Part shown: positions 12,982 to 23,494 of the stretch, in pieces
Position numbering within the stretch: the stretch's first letter is position 1
Layout: every line of letters begins with the position of its first letter
Source of the DNA: Sistotremastrum niveocremeum HHB9708
Lineage: Eukaryota > Basidiomycota > Agaricomycetes > Sistotremastrales > Sistotremastraceae
NCBI GenBank assembly: GCA_001630475.1
Contig: KV419396.1
Coordinates: forward strand, 868,001 to 932,000
Direction: 5' to 3'
Length of the DNA stretch: 64,000 bases
The notes under the pieces: generated by a model
Seen by the model: only the letters and a program-made list of their open reading frames with translations
What the model was told of the DNA's origin: nothing
Database searches by the model: none
Translations under genes and position numbers: made by a program

Positions 12982-13978
12982 ATGTCATCGTCTCTCCCAC
13001 AACAATATCAAGATCTTAAATCTAGCTTTGAACGCCGCCCATGCGATCTTCAAAGATGTGGTCAGTTGTTAGACTCGCTGAAGGTAATACATTTTGGGCT
13101 TGAGCTTCGAGTGTGGCTCATATTTCCACTAGCTCAGCTTGGCGGAGGCCGGTTTATTGATACCTCAAGGCCATCATGACCTTGGTGATTTGACTGTTGC
13201 ACGCGACATCTTAGAAATTGGAGCCTTTTGGAGCATACGTTCACAGGACGTCCCGTCGTTTGAGAGATACTACGCTCAGCTCCAGACTTACTACAATGAC
13301 TACGCGTAAGACTTCCCTTTGTACAACAATGGATGCAACCGATTAATGTGCTATCCAAGTACTGTTCTTCCCCCGTCCTCCCGACGTTCTCCGGTCATTG
13401 GACTGAACCTCATTCGCCTGTTAACCCAAAACCGTATTGCCGACTTTCACACCGAACTTGAGTCTTTGCCCCCCAAAGAACTTGTCGGCGATGATCCTTT
13501 CATCAAGCATCCCGTCAATCTTGAGAGATGGTTAATGGAGGGCAGCTACAGCAAGGTGTGGAATGCTCGGGAGGAGGCCCCGGCTGAAGAATATAAATTC
13601 TTTGTGGACAGTCTGATGGGAACTATCAGGTTTGTTTCATTGAACCGTCCATGTGCCTTTCAAACTCACCTCTTGTGATAGAAATGAAATCGCGACCTGC
13701 GAGGAGTCAGCTTATGATTCACTGCCACTGAAAGACGCAGCAACTCTTCTTTTCTTCCCCAACCGATCTGATCTTCTCAATTTCGCACAACAGGTTCGTT
13801 TCCTCATTAACTTCCATCACTCCATCTGACATTTCTATGTCAGCGTGGGTGGCAGATTGAGCTTACAGCAGAAATCATTATATTTTCACGGAGCGTTGAG
13901 GAGAAGGCGGAGATTCCTAAACGCAAGCTTATTGCTTCGAGCTTGACCTATGCACGAGAACTAGAGCAGATTGTGTAA
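12982..13978 (+). CDS. RPN12: 26S proteasome regulatory subunit Rpn12 (PSMD8)
   Basis: Rpn12 is the last subunit to join the proteasome lid and helps dock the lid onto the base. Model: join(12982..13083, 13133..13305, 13360..13629, 13682..13793, 13844..13978), 263 aa, all phases consistent. Diagnostic blocks are [20 protein letters not shown] with [16 protein letters not shown], then [20 protein letters not shown] in the helical repeat part. The PCI segment has [18 protein letters not shown], and the tail is [16 protein letters not shown]. The length equals that of fungal Rpn12. It shares its promoter with PRE3. Confidence 0.94.
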
Positions 13979-14164
13979 TTAGGGTGCAACTCGAGAGGCT
14001 GTGTTCCGACAAGGGCATGTTCAACCCGCGTGTATGCGTGCATCAGCTGCCTATTTCAAACTTGTGACTTGTCCTGGGCCACACCCTCGCCCATACCTCA
14101 TGGCGGCGGTCCTCTTAAGATCGATTCGTTCAATGCCTCTCGCAGAACTACAACCGACCCTTTC

Positions 14165-15161
14165 ATGTCAGACAAAACTGCATCTGGTACATTCGAAGAC
14201 GCGAAAGTGGAATTGATAGGACCAAGAACGCCCGGGAGTGTGGCGAGCCATATTCCTGAAGATAAAATATCCAAGGATTTCTCCTCTGCTGGTATGCAAT
14301 GCGCCCTTTGCAGCTCTTCAACTTTCATTACTAGCTTTCCTCACAGATGCAGACCTTGTTCTGAGGTCATCAGATGGAATATCCTTTTTTGTCTTCCAGA
14401 GGATACTGATAGAAGCCTCTGTCGTCTTCAGCGACATGCTTACTATTGAATTCTACAAGTCACCAGGCGGCAAGGATGTCATTCCAACCGTTGACATCAC
14501 GGAGGCATCTGAAACTATCGACTCTCTGCTGCGATTTATCTATCCAATCCGCAGACCAGTCATATTTGCTCCCGATATTCCCCTCGACGAAAGTCTCACC
14601 GGACTCGTCGTGCTCCTGAAAACGGCCGATAAATACCAAATGGACGGCGTTCTGTTTGAGCTGCGAACCCTCCTAATGTCTCCACCGCTTCTCAAGGAGC
14701 ATCCAGTCAGAGTATATGCAATTGCTTGCATGTACGGCTTCGACCCAGAAGCAAAAATTGCTTCACGGCATACTCTGAACGTCGACATTCTCCGCACGCC
14801 GCTCTTCCCAGAGCTCTCTCAGATAACCGCAAGGAATTACATTCGACTGATACAACTGCATCAGGCCCGCGCAACTTCTGCGCTGTCCGTGTTGTATTCC
14901 ATGTCGCCATCGTGTACAGGTTGTTCCAAGGAACGAGATGGTCCACTCTGGTGGATTGAGTTCAAGGAGAGGGCCAGAGATGAGCTGAGGCAAAGACCAA
15001 CTAGTGACGCCATCTTCAATGCCAGTTTTCTGGCCAGATGCGTGGTAGATTCGAAGAGCATCTGTCCGCATTGTCCTCTCAGTTATCTGAATGCAGCTAC
15101 TCAGGCCCGACTTGATCATCTCAAAGAGAGAATCGATCAACTTCCAGACACAATAGATTAG
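14165..15161 (+). CDS. BTB/POZ-domain protein, basidiomycete-type
   Basis: Two exons, join(14165..14291, 14347..15161), 313 aa. The BTB fold starts right after the intron (DADLVLRSSDGISFFVFQRIL, residues about 43-63) and contains the typical VDITEASETIDSLLRFIYP block near residue 100. The rest (LLKTADKYQMDGVLFELR and the region with CTGC and CPHC) matches the large BTB family expanded in mushroom-forming fungi. Those proteins often have no further recognised domain. Two Cys pairs (CTGC about residue 235, CPHC about 292) may bind metal. No MATH, BACK or Kelch repeats are visible. An in-frame upstream ATG at 14030 would add 45 residues; I prefer 14165 because the protein then begins just before conserved-looking sequence. 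Function unknown; partner binding or a Cullin-3 adaptor role is possible. Confidence 0.75.
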
Positions 15162-15383
15162 ATCCTTGACTGAAAACATCGTAGACACGTTAGTAACTTA
15201 TTAACAGTTGTTTAGTGTATATAAGCTTACCAGCAAAAATGTATCGTGCGCATGTTGTTAGGGCGGTAGAGGACACAAGTGCAATTTTGATGCTGCTAGG
15301 AAGGTCAATGTTCTTGTTACGATCCATCTTCTAAGATACGACCTCGAACGCAGAAAAGAGTCCATGAGCGCGAGCGCTGGCAT

Positions 15384-16637
15384 TCAAATTAAAGTGGTGC
15401 TGATGAAACTCTCCGTGCTGAATCTTACTTTTGTCCGAGATCTGATATGTTCAGCTATGTATAGGTCGGCTTTGGGATCGTCTTGAGGTAGGAGCTTGTT
15501 GTCGGGGGCTTGAGTGAGCCAGATGGTATCGTCAGTCAAAAAAGTGAATGTAGGCCCAAGTGCAGGTTTAGAACGGGAGAAACAGAAGGACGACGCTGGA
15601 TTATGCGACATGGTAGGAACACTGCCGTTGGAGACCTTGGCAACGCATTAAAATCAAATTACATGTACGCTCGTGGGACGGACCAAGACTGTGAAGACAA
15701 ACGTCCGAGCCAGCAGTGACAGCTGGTGCATGATGGAAGACATAACAGCATGCCCTAATATGGACGAAAGTCGTAACGTAGGATGCGGATCCGAGAATAA
15801 GGTCCTCACCATGCGAAGAGGTTGAGCTCAGATTTGGGCTAAAGAGGGTGTTGATCGAGTCAATGATGACATATCGTAATGTATCAGACGTCTGATCAGT
15901 CTGCGAGAGGATTATCGTCAATAACACGGATTTGCGCAAAGTACACATTGGCACGGCGTACGAACAGTGAGATATGTACGCAGAAGATCAAGGACACTCA
16001 ACAACTCGCTTGTATCGACACTGTGAGCAATTTGAAGTCGATCCAAGGGATCCACTGGCAAAGACGAGCCTAAGGCTTCCTCTTCCTCTTTCTTGACAAC
16101 CGAGGGACGTTGCAGTTTATCGTCAGAATGCAAAGATTCCAGGATATTCTCCGCGTCACTGCCGTCGAAAGTGCCTGTTGTGTCTATCCAGAGGACTGAA
16201 GATGAAGAATGTCGTGTCAAGTGATGGACCGCTAAATGCAGCAATATGGTCTAGACTTTACTATCTCAGATGTATGGCTGGATGCGGCAAGTTCTTGGAC
16301 TGACACTTATGACTGAGCGCGTTGAACCAGCAAATTCAACGATGCACGGCCCTCCAAGACCTCTGAGAATATTGTCCAGACTTGGCAAGCCTGTGTAGAT
16401 GCCAGAATCATGTTGTCGCGATGTTGCTTCTTTGTGCAGGTGCTCGTAGTCGCCTCGGCTCCCTGGAGCTGAAAGTGTCCGGGCAAGTTGCTTCCGGATT
16501 TTATGCGCTACTGATGGCCTAATGTACGGAGGTATAACTGGCTGAAATAAAAGAACTGAAGGGTCGTCCAGAGAGAGGTTTTCGAGCGAGACCAGCACTT
16601 CAGAGGGTAGGTCATGGAGTAGCAAGCGGAGATCCAT
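15384..16637 (-). CDS. RAD51D-like RecA-family recombination protein, apparently lacking Walker A lysine
   Basis: A paralogue of RAD51, most like RAD51D, which acts in homologous recombination. Exons as far as resolved: 16637 to about 16305/16314, 16250..15966, 15900..15810, 15754..15684, 15635..15384. The N-terminal helical part leads to SGIYTGLPSLDNILRGLGGP and VEFAG, then TILLHLAVHHLTRH, VLWIDTTGTFDG, DRLQIAHSVDTSELLSVLD, Walker B RYVIIDSINTLF, and KPALGPTFTFLTDDTIWL, in family order. Normally GPPGSGKT sits between VEFAG and ILLHLAV. Here the DNA only offers AGSTRS or AGSTRSVIS before the acceptor at 16251, so the lysine is absent in every splice option I tried. The 3' end is uncertain: a good donor (AAA|GTAAGA near 15435) could lead to one more exon before 15240. 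The start may be 16637 or 16700. Confidence 0.7.
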
Positions 16638-16787
16638 TATCAGAAATGGTGAGCTTGGGGGGCATATATGTCCTTGCATATATCTCGCAATTACAGACAT
16701 CGTAGTCGTACATGTAGATTGTCGTTCTAAGTATTATAAAATATGATAAGATAATATGTGCAATGAAATCAAATGTGTTGCGACCCT

Positions 16788-17447
16788 TCATGCTTCAATC
16801 TCCACCATCCTCGACAGCCCACTCTTGACGTACGGACGGTTGACGGACGGACACCGAGAGCGCATTGGCTTTCCTCGATGCATCGCCAACAAATGTGCTG
16901 CCACGACCTTGGACCTCTCGTCTCTCGACTTGATCGCCCGCGTCCGCGCTGATTCTAGGAAAATTGGATCGAGCTTGCGGGCATGCAGACGTGCGGGAGA
17001 TAGTGGGTTGGTGTCGAGAGGCACGAATGGCTGAGGATTGGATGTCTGGTTCGAAAAGTCTAGGGCAGGAGTTGGGATAAGGACTGTGATTGGGGGCAGT
17101 GGGGTAGAGAGTGAATGAGTGGAAATGGAATATGAATGCTGATCTTGCAGCTTTGGCATGACTGGGAACGGCGGACGTGATGAGGACCGACGACGGCTAA
17201 TGCGTGGCCCAGATGGTGAGTGGCCATCACTGCCAATGAGGCTGAATTTGTCTGCCCACTTGGACAGAATTTGTTGGACCTCGAGGGTCGTGGATGCGAG
17301 GGAATGCACCGAGGTGCGAACATGTCCTCTGGATGATCGCTGCATCGTCAACGTCTCTGTTGCGCAGGGCGATTGGACCATTGGTATTGTACGAAAGGAA
17401 AGGAGTGTAGGAGCTGGATATATGCGTTTGTGGAGCGACTCAATCAA
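16788..17447 (-). CDS. Uncharacterised Ser/Pro-rich protein
   Basis: Uninterrupted 219-codon frame from ATG 17447 to a stop at 16788, with no competing gene on either strand. I do not recognise it. It is rich in Ser, Pro and Arg (SGPRISRRRSSSRPPFPV, STPLPPITVLIPTPALDF), has no membrane segment or known fold, and looks largely disordered. A short possibly helical part lies near residues 40-65 (ASTTLEVQQILSKWADKFSL). It could be a real lineage-specific gene with no introns, or a chance frame. Length without stops and amino-acid composition favour a gene. Confidence 0.5.
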   Translation of the reverse strand: MIESLHKRIYPAPTLLSFRTIPMVQSPCATETLTMQRSSRGHVRTSVHSLASTTLEVQQILSKWADKFSLIGSDGHSPSGPRISRRRSSSRPPFPVMPKLQDQHSYSISTHSLSTPLPPITVLIPTPALDFSNQTSNPQPFVPLDTNPLSPARLHARKLDPIFLESARTRAIKSRDERSKVVAAHLLAMHRGKPMRSRCPSVNRPYVKSGLSRMVEIEA

Positions 17448-18094
17448 CTCTGATATCGCGCTCCTAACATGATAGCTCCTTTATATATTGACAAACCTGA
17501 CGATCAATCTTATCCTGGTTTTAGAACAAAAGCGCTCTTCACATCTAAGGCTGTCGTTAAAGAATATGGTGCCTACGGGTCCAAGAAATTCAGTCTTGTT
17601 ATTGTTCTGGTGCCGAGGCACAAGCGCACTCTGTATCCGAGGAGCGCTAGCGATGCGATCTAGCGTCTTGTCAACGCGTAGCATTGTCTTTCCTAATCCA
17701 TCCATTCTTAAACCCCAACTTAAATTACAAGACAATAGTCAGAACGCGACGCATTGATCACGAGCATGGAATTTCTCAGGATGCACCGCTAAGCACTCAG
17801 AAACTCTTTATCGAATGCTATATGGCAACAACATCTGATACTGCCTCTATGCTGAACAATAACTACTGTGTACAGCAACCATAGCACTGAGATTCTCCAT
17901 AGCGGCACAATAGGCAGAAAGCATGCGCGGCCGCAGTCCTCTCGTGGTGATGAGGGGGAGAAAGTGCTGCGAAGATTTGAATCTCGGAAGATCATTCCAA
18001 ATCCTAACTTTCGGGCAGTTCGACGTTCCGAGTGCGACTGAAGGCGACTGCCTAACGAGAATGAGGACCGAGAGGCACGCGCCAAATCGCTTCA
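17448..18094. other. Intergenic, nothing recognised
   Basis: A 647-bp gap between two leftward-reading genes. Open frames here are short, overlap on both strands and show no family resemblance. It probably holds the 3' flank of the gene at 18095 and the promoter of the gene at 17447. Confidence 0.4.
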
Positions 18095-19977
18095 CTAATT
18101 CTGCGCCTGATCCGGCAAGGTTATGAATCGGCCCGAATTGGCAAATGAAACGATGGGTTCGTCAGATGTACCAGACTGAGGTGCGGCCGAGGAAGTTATC
18201 ACCGGAGTAACAGCCGCCAGTACCCGCCGCAGAAACTTATATTCTCCGTAGAATGTCATAGAGACATTATCTCGTGCGAGGCTGAAGCGGTTCAGGATCG
18301 AATATTCTGTCCAGCCCTCGTCGCGTGTCAATCGATGCGTTTGAACTTGAGAAAAATAGAACGATCACATGACACGCGATCTTGGTCACCTGATAGGAAT
18401 GCTCGGAATTAAAATTCGACAAGTCGATAGCCCAAGCGATAGCCGCTGGCTCATTGTCCATCGAGGTTTATTCGGCCACGGGTAGACGGTCGACGATCAA
18501 TTGCATAAGGGAAAGGCGACGCGTGGCTAATTGGTGTACCAATCTGTACCCTCTGGCGTGCACCCCTCCCACATGGCGACCCTCCATAATGCAATCGACA
18601 AAGGGGTTACGTCGGGCAAGGGGTTCACTGTAGACCAGGAGGAGAGAACGATAGCATGAGAATGTTTGACAGCCTTCGGCTTCCCTACAAACTTCTTTCA
18701 AGACTTCGACAATAAATGTTAGAAGTGGGCCGACCTTCTCGTTTTTCTGTGCTTGGAATTCTCCACAATCGCTTTCTCTCGCTTCCCAATAGGTTAAGCA
18801 TTGCAGTGTGCAATCGCTCACGTTGGGTCCTTTCTGGAAACATCGGCACACAATTGTACCAGGGGATGCGTTCTTGGGCTTCGGTTGACTCCTCTATAGC
18901 ATCACCGGCTTGCACGTTGATCATTTCGAGTATTGGCGTGTCGGTTTCACGGGCAGCCTCTGCTTTCACAGATGAAGTCCGGATCTCTTCCACTGCCACC
19001 GAGACCGATGCCTCTCGGATGGGAGGCAGGACCATCACCAGAGCGACACGCTCCAGGGATGATCGCATCATCTTGCTTGAACTCCGCATGTCCGCAAATT
19101 CATCACGATGAAGTCGTCTCACCACTGGCATATCTTGTGCAAGATGCTTAGTTTTGAATTTCTTTGGCACACAGCGAACACGGTCAGCGAGGAGTTCAAG
19201 TTCCTACTCGTGAATGAGATCAGAACAATGAGACAACTGTTCTACTGACTTGTATGACTCGCTCTCTAAGCATCGAGCCAACTTGCTCCTCAAACATAGC
19301 ATGCAGTCGGATCTCACCGGCGCCGGGGCGTGCTCTGTAGACACTTTTTCGAGGTTCCAAGTGTGGCACGACAGATTTTTTGCAGACCAGATATCTCCCC
19401 ACCCTGGAGGAAAGACTCTTGAATCGTGGATGCAAAACCCCATCCGGTAACAGATAGAGGTTTTCGTTGGAAGGGGCCTTGTCTGACGGGATCTTTAACA
19501 CGGACATGCGTATCATGAAGTCTGGAATTGGTCTGAGAGGTCATGCATTCCGGTGGAATCAAAACCACAGTTACCAGTAGGCAGGTATTGTTGGGTGAAG
19601 ATGCATTGTCGCATCGGGGATGATAACATCCTAACTATGTTCTCTTCAATGACATCTGTTTCGGTGCGAGGCGGAAACCTACGCCATGGACTGCTGTTCC
19701 ACCGCACTTCATCTTTTGCAAGAGTACGTTCTCTCAGTCGATCCAGATCTCCTTTACGAGGCAGAGCCTTTGGATCAAGTTTACGATGCGTGAAGGCGTT
19801 TGCTCGCTGGCCAACGATGGAGTGCGTTTCAAGGAGGACAGACTGATCCCTTTCGCTCAAATTTGGAAAAGGAGGTATAGTGTGACCATCTTTCGGGGCG
19901 AGTTTATTCAAGGTGAGAAGTGGTCCGCCCTGTCTGATACCGCCAGCATGTTTCAGACGAGGAAGAACTCGGGGCAT
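18095..19977 (-). CDS. Uncharacterised multi-exon protein
   Basis: I do not recognise this protein, but its exons join with consistent phase: complement(join(18095..18316, 18390..18445, 18550..18684, 18735..19203, 19250..19521, 19575..19977)), about 518 aa. The last exon is least certain, because reading straight on would stop at 18267 instead. The start MPRVLPRLKHAGGIRQGG is basic and acid-free and could be a mitochondrial targeting segment. The middle has charged helical stretches (PSDKAPSNENLYLLPDG, HLAQDMPVVRRLHRDEFADMR) and a Val/Ala/Glu-rich part. The C-terminal part has WSTVNPLPDVTPLSIALWRV and GWTEYSILNRFSLARDN. No transmembrane helix is obvious. A mitochondrial role is inference from the N-terminus only. 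Confidence 0.6.
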
Positions 19978-20133
19978 GCAAACGCATCCAGAACTCAAAA
20001 GGCGGCCAAGAACTGTATCCGAGTTTCCGATTCCGAAAAACTGCTTAGATAGAAAGTCGACGACTTGTAGACAGTCACACGGGTACTAGTACATCGCTAC
20101 ATTATAACGAAACGCAAATCTCGTCGGTAAGTA

Positions 20134-22125
20134 TCAACTTCTACTGGCTCCAAATCCTCTGCCCTTCGGCCCATTTTGCTGCGCAGACAGACTGGAGGTA
20201 CGCTGAGTGACGTCTTGGACCTCGGTCTCCATTTCCTGGATGGAGGTGTCGATCCAATTTAAACTAGCCAAGTGTTCATTCAACACGTCGGCAATCTGAC
20301 TCAAAGGATCGTTCTTTCCCTCTGTCCCGGAACCTTGGGAAACGGAAAGTTCGTTCACGGACTCGATCATTTGTAACAATGATTTAGTCAGATCATCAAG
20401 TTTCGTCGACAGATCGGCGGCTAAGGTGAAGCTTTTTGGAGAGCATTAGCGATGGTATTGACTTTCGACGCAATAACTTACTTTCTGTCCCGTTCCGCGT
20501 CCGCTGGCCCTGTGTCAAGTGCTCGGAGGCCGCCCCCTGATCCATCTAGGATCTCTTTTGCTTGCTTCTCGTACACGCTTAGAACAGCTTCTAGCTCTTG
20601 CTGCTGGGCATCGATGCTATTCAAGCTTTGTTCAATAAGGGACTGGCTATTTTCTGCGACCTGGACCTCATTGTATAGCTTCGACAGCTAATATAAGATT
20701 TCAATGGGTTATCTTGTCTTATTATGCACAAAAAAGAAACACGAACATATGTGCCGTTGTCGATAAGAGTTCTGTCCCAAGCAGCGACCTCTCCAGCAAC
20801 GCGATTGAATTCGACGACTTGTGCTTCTAATTCTCGATCCCAGCGATTGACTATCTCCTCGATAGACTTCCCTCGCAGTAATGAAGGCGGGGGAACCGGA
20901 GCAGTCGCGTTTTGGGTGGCTGGTTTATCTGCGCTGGGAGCAGGGATGCCAAATGATGGTCCTACTTCGCCGATGCCATTCAGTTACATGGTAGCAGAGT
21001 CGTGAAGCTGGATACCTGAGGGATTCGATGTTGAGGGTTTATGAGCATCGTCCTTGGTGCCCTGCCCTGTCGATGTATCTGAATGCAGTTTTCAAAACGA
21101 TGAATTTCAAGTTTGACTCTCACAAACCTGACGGCTTTGTTGTCTCGATCGGTTTAGCGCCACCAAGACCGAAGAAAGATGGAACTGCAAAATGTCAGAC
21201 TGGCCCGAATGGGTAGACGACACTGGACGCACTAGGGGCCGGTTCTTTCTCCTTCCCGGTATCTTTATTCAAATTCGCAGAGCCGAACAATGGGACTGTG
21301 GTGTTCGTTTTGGGTTCCGCAGGTGAGTTGCTCGCAGGGGCTTCTGGCTTTGACGGATTGGTAGTAGTTTGAACGCCAAATAAATTTGTTGACGGAGTGC
21401 CTAGGGATATTTTGGCTCAATGATACTGTACGAGAAAGAACAACACCCACTAGTGCCCGCAGAATCTACCAGGATGCGTCAATATTGAATTGGGGAGTAC
21501 ATGTGAATTCGTGCTTACTGGCAGAGGAGGGCATTGAGAACCCAGCAAAGGACGGTTTTGGAGGCTCGTTCGCTCTTGGTGTATTGGAAGAGCCGAATGT
21601 TGCCGCAGGAGAGGCGGCATTAGTGTTCTCAGCGGGCTTTGGTGCAGAACCGAATATATTTGAAGCGCCCTGAGTGGATGAACTCGTGGCATTCGCGCTT
21701 TCTGTCGGTTTTGTATTGAAGAGACCCCCTCCTCCGCCAAATCCACCAAACAAGTTGGTTCCTGGAGTGCTGGTGCCGCCTGTAGTGCCAGTTGGGGCTG
21801 AGGGTGTGTTGGTCGATGTGGGGTTGGTAGCGGAACCGCCTAAGGAGAAGGCGGGTGGATTGGAAGCGGTATTGCCAAATAGTGGTACTGGCGGTTTAGG
21901 TGCATCGGTGGATGTCTGCGTTTTCTGACCGAAGATGTTGGTGTTGGAACCCGAGGTCCCAAACGCGTTGGGTGACCCCCCAAAGCCACCAAACGCAGAG
22001 CCTGCTGCTGTTCCAAATGCTGGGGCGGCAGGCGCACCGGAAGAATTTGCAGTACTTGACGAAGGAGTCGCTGGAGTCTGGTTATTTGTCTTGCCAAAGT
22101 TTGGGAAGAAATTGGGTTGAGCCAT
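20134..22125 (-). CDS. NSP1: Nucleoporin Nsp1 (NUP62 family)
   Basis: FG nucleoporin that forms coiled-coil complexes with Nup49-Nup57 in the central channel and with Nup82-Nup159 on the cytoplasmic face. Model: complement(join(20134..20431, 20482..20687, 20747..20961, 21016..21078, 21128..21184, 21224..21400, 21519..22125)), 540 aa. Residues 1-280 are FG-rich (AFGGFGG, LFGGFGG, NIFGQ, IFGSAP; about 12 FG pairs) in Ser/Thr/Asn/Pro spacer. Residues about 310-540 form the Nsp1_C coiled coil: SIEEIVNRWDRELEAQVVEF, VAAWDRTLIDNG, SGGGLRALDTGPADAERDR and LNWIDTSIQEMETEVQ. The C-terminal signature settles the identity. The PRE10 stop lies 216 bp upstream, and NUP82, a physical partner in yeast, is just beyond. 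Confidence 0.93.
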
Positions 22126-22341
22126 TCCGCTCGAGCAGGAGAAGAAACGTCCGTAACGCGCGAAGTCACACAACTTCGTAGTACTTACGCTCATCGTAAA
22201 CAATTTATCGGGAACCATGCACCATGACTCGCTCTCACCTGGTCGCGAGCTCCTGCAAAATATCATAATTGTGTGTATGCGGTCAGCCGGAGAAAAAATT
22301 GATTAAAAACTACTACAAAGCAATGTGTGCTGCTGACTGGA

Positions 22342-23392
22342 TCATTCGAAAGTCTCAACAGCTGCTTTTGCTAATCTCTCTGCCTCAGCAGCCAAGTCGC
22401 GAGGAACTTGCACATGATGACCATCGGTCTCATCACCCACCCATGAGAGCTCAAGCTCGAATTCCTTATCCTTTGCATCATCGTGCACCAGGTAGATACT
22501 ACAGAATGATATGAGCTGTGTCTCCGCAATGCTAGACTAAGGCTCACATTCGGGCTGCTTCCATCACTGCTTGCCGTGTTGAGAGCTCGGATATTTTCAG
22601 CTTTTCCAGTTCCGTTTTGGCGAGTGTGCGGCCCTTGCCAACTGCGGCCCCATTGTATCCCTGTCCGGAATATCAGGCTTCGAGCAGTCATAGGGCAGAT
22701 GGCGTTGCTTACGTAGAAAACACCACTAGGTTCAACCACAAAGAGAGCAGGTCCATCCTTGTCAACCCCCCCTAGAATAGCACTCACTCCAAACGGACGG
22801 ACGGATGAATACAATGTGTAGGCTTGCACGTATTGACCGACCCGATCAGCCACTGCCTATGCAACGGATTAAAGAAACGAACAAATGCATGTAGATAGAT
22901 ATAAGCACCTTAACAGTTGGAGGCGAGCGGTACATATCTCGCCAATTCAGTGCTTCATCTCTTGCACGGTTCGCCAGGTGTCGTCCGTCCGCCAGCAATC
23001 CAGCAGTGGCCTACAATGATTTTCAGAGCTTCCAGAGCAGCAGCATATTCGCAAAAATGACTGACAAGTCCAATATGTCGATCAATAGTCTGAATACGAC
23101 GATTGGATTCCGGAACTAGGAGTTTGGAATGGACCAGCTTCTCCACAGCGAAGACTACACCGTCTTTGACTCGAAGCGCGATTGTAGTCCTATTCGGCGA
23201 CATCAAGGTGAGCTCGTCGCACAGAACTGTTGCAGTGCATACCCTGAATTCTCGACGGCCTTGTTTGCATACTCGACCTGCGGAATGAGATTCTGGATTG
23301 TGATAGCGTTATATGGAGCACACCTGGAAGATTCGGCCATCGGGGGAATATGTACTTGAAGAGAGATCATAACCAGTTCCAATAGAAGTCAT
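22342..23392 (-). CDS. PRE10: 20S proteasome subunit alpha7 (Pre10/PSMA3)
   Basis: Outer-ring alpha subunit of the 20S proteasome. Model: complement(join(22342..22498, 22548..22660, 22713..22856, 22909..23010, 23066..23189, 23243..23277, 23324..23392)), 247 aa. The N-terminal gate segment [20 protein letters not shown] and [12 protein letters not shown] is intact. [53 protein letters not shown] and [18 protein letters not shown] identify alpha7. The C-terminal part after [11 protein letters not shown] is short, without the long acidic tail seen in yeast Pre10. It is divergent from NUP82 over 102 bp. Confidence 0.95.
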
Positions 23393-23494
23393 GCTGGTTG
23401 AAACAGAGGTGTCCGAGTTGAAGGTGACGGTAGCGACGCGTCGCCCTCACGCTCCTGGGATGCAGGGACGCGCGTGACGATTTGTGACATAACC
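23393..23494. promoter_or_regulatory. Bidirectional promoter of PRE10 and NUP82 with 12-bp palindrome around ACGCGT
   Basis: This is the whole 102-bp gap between the two start codons. It holds the perfect palindrome GCGACGCGTCGC at 23433-23444, centred on ACGCGT (23436-23441), and a related GACGCGCGTGACG further right. The core is the same as in the PRE3/RPN12 gap. Confidence 0.5.

Noticed and set aside
21674-22181. Plus-strand Val/Pro-rich frame opposite NSP1
   Set aside because: Shadow of the FG-repeat exon, whose low-complexity coding leaves the reverse frames open.
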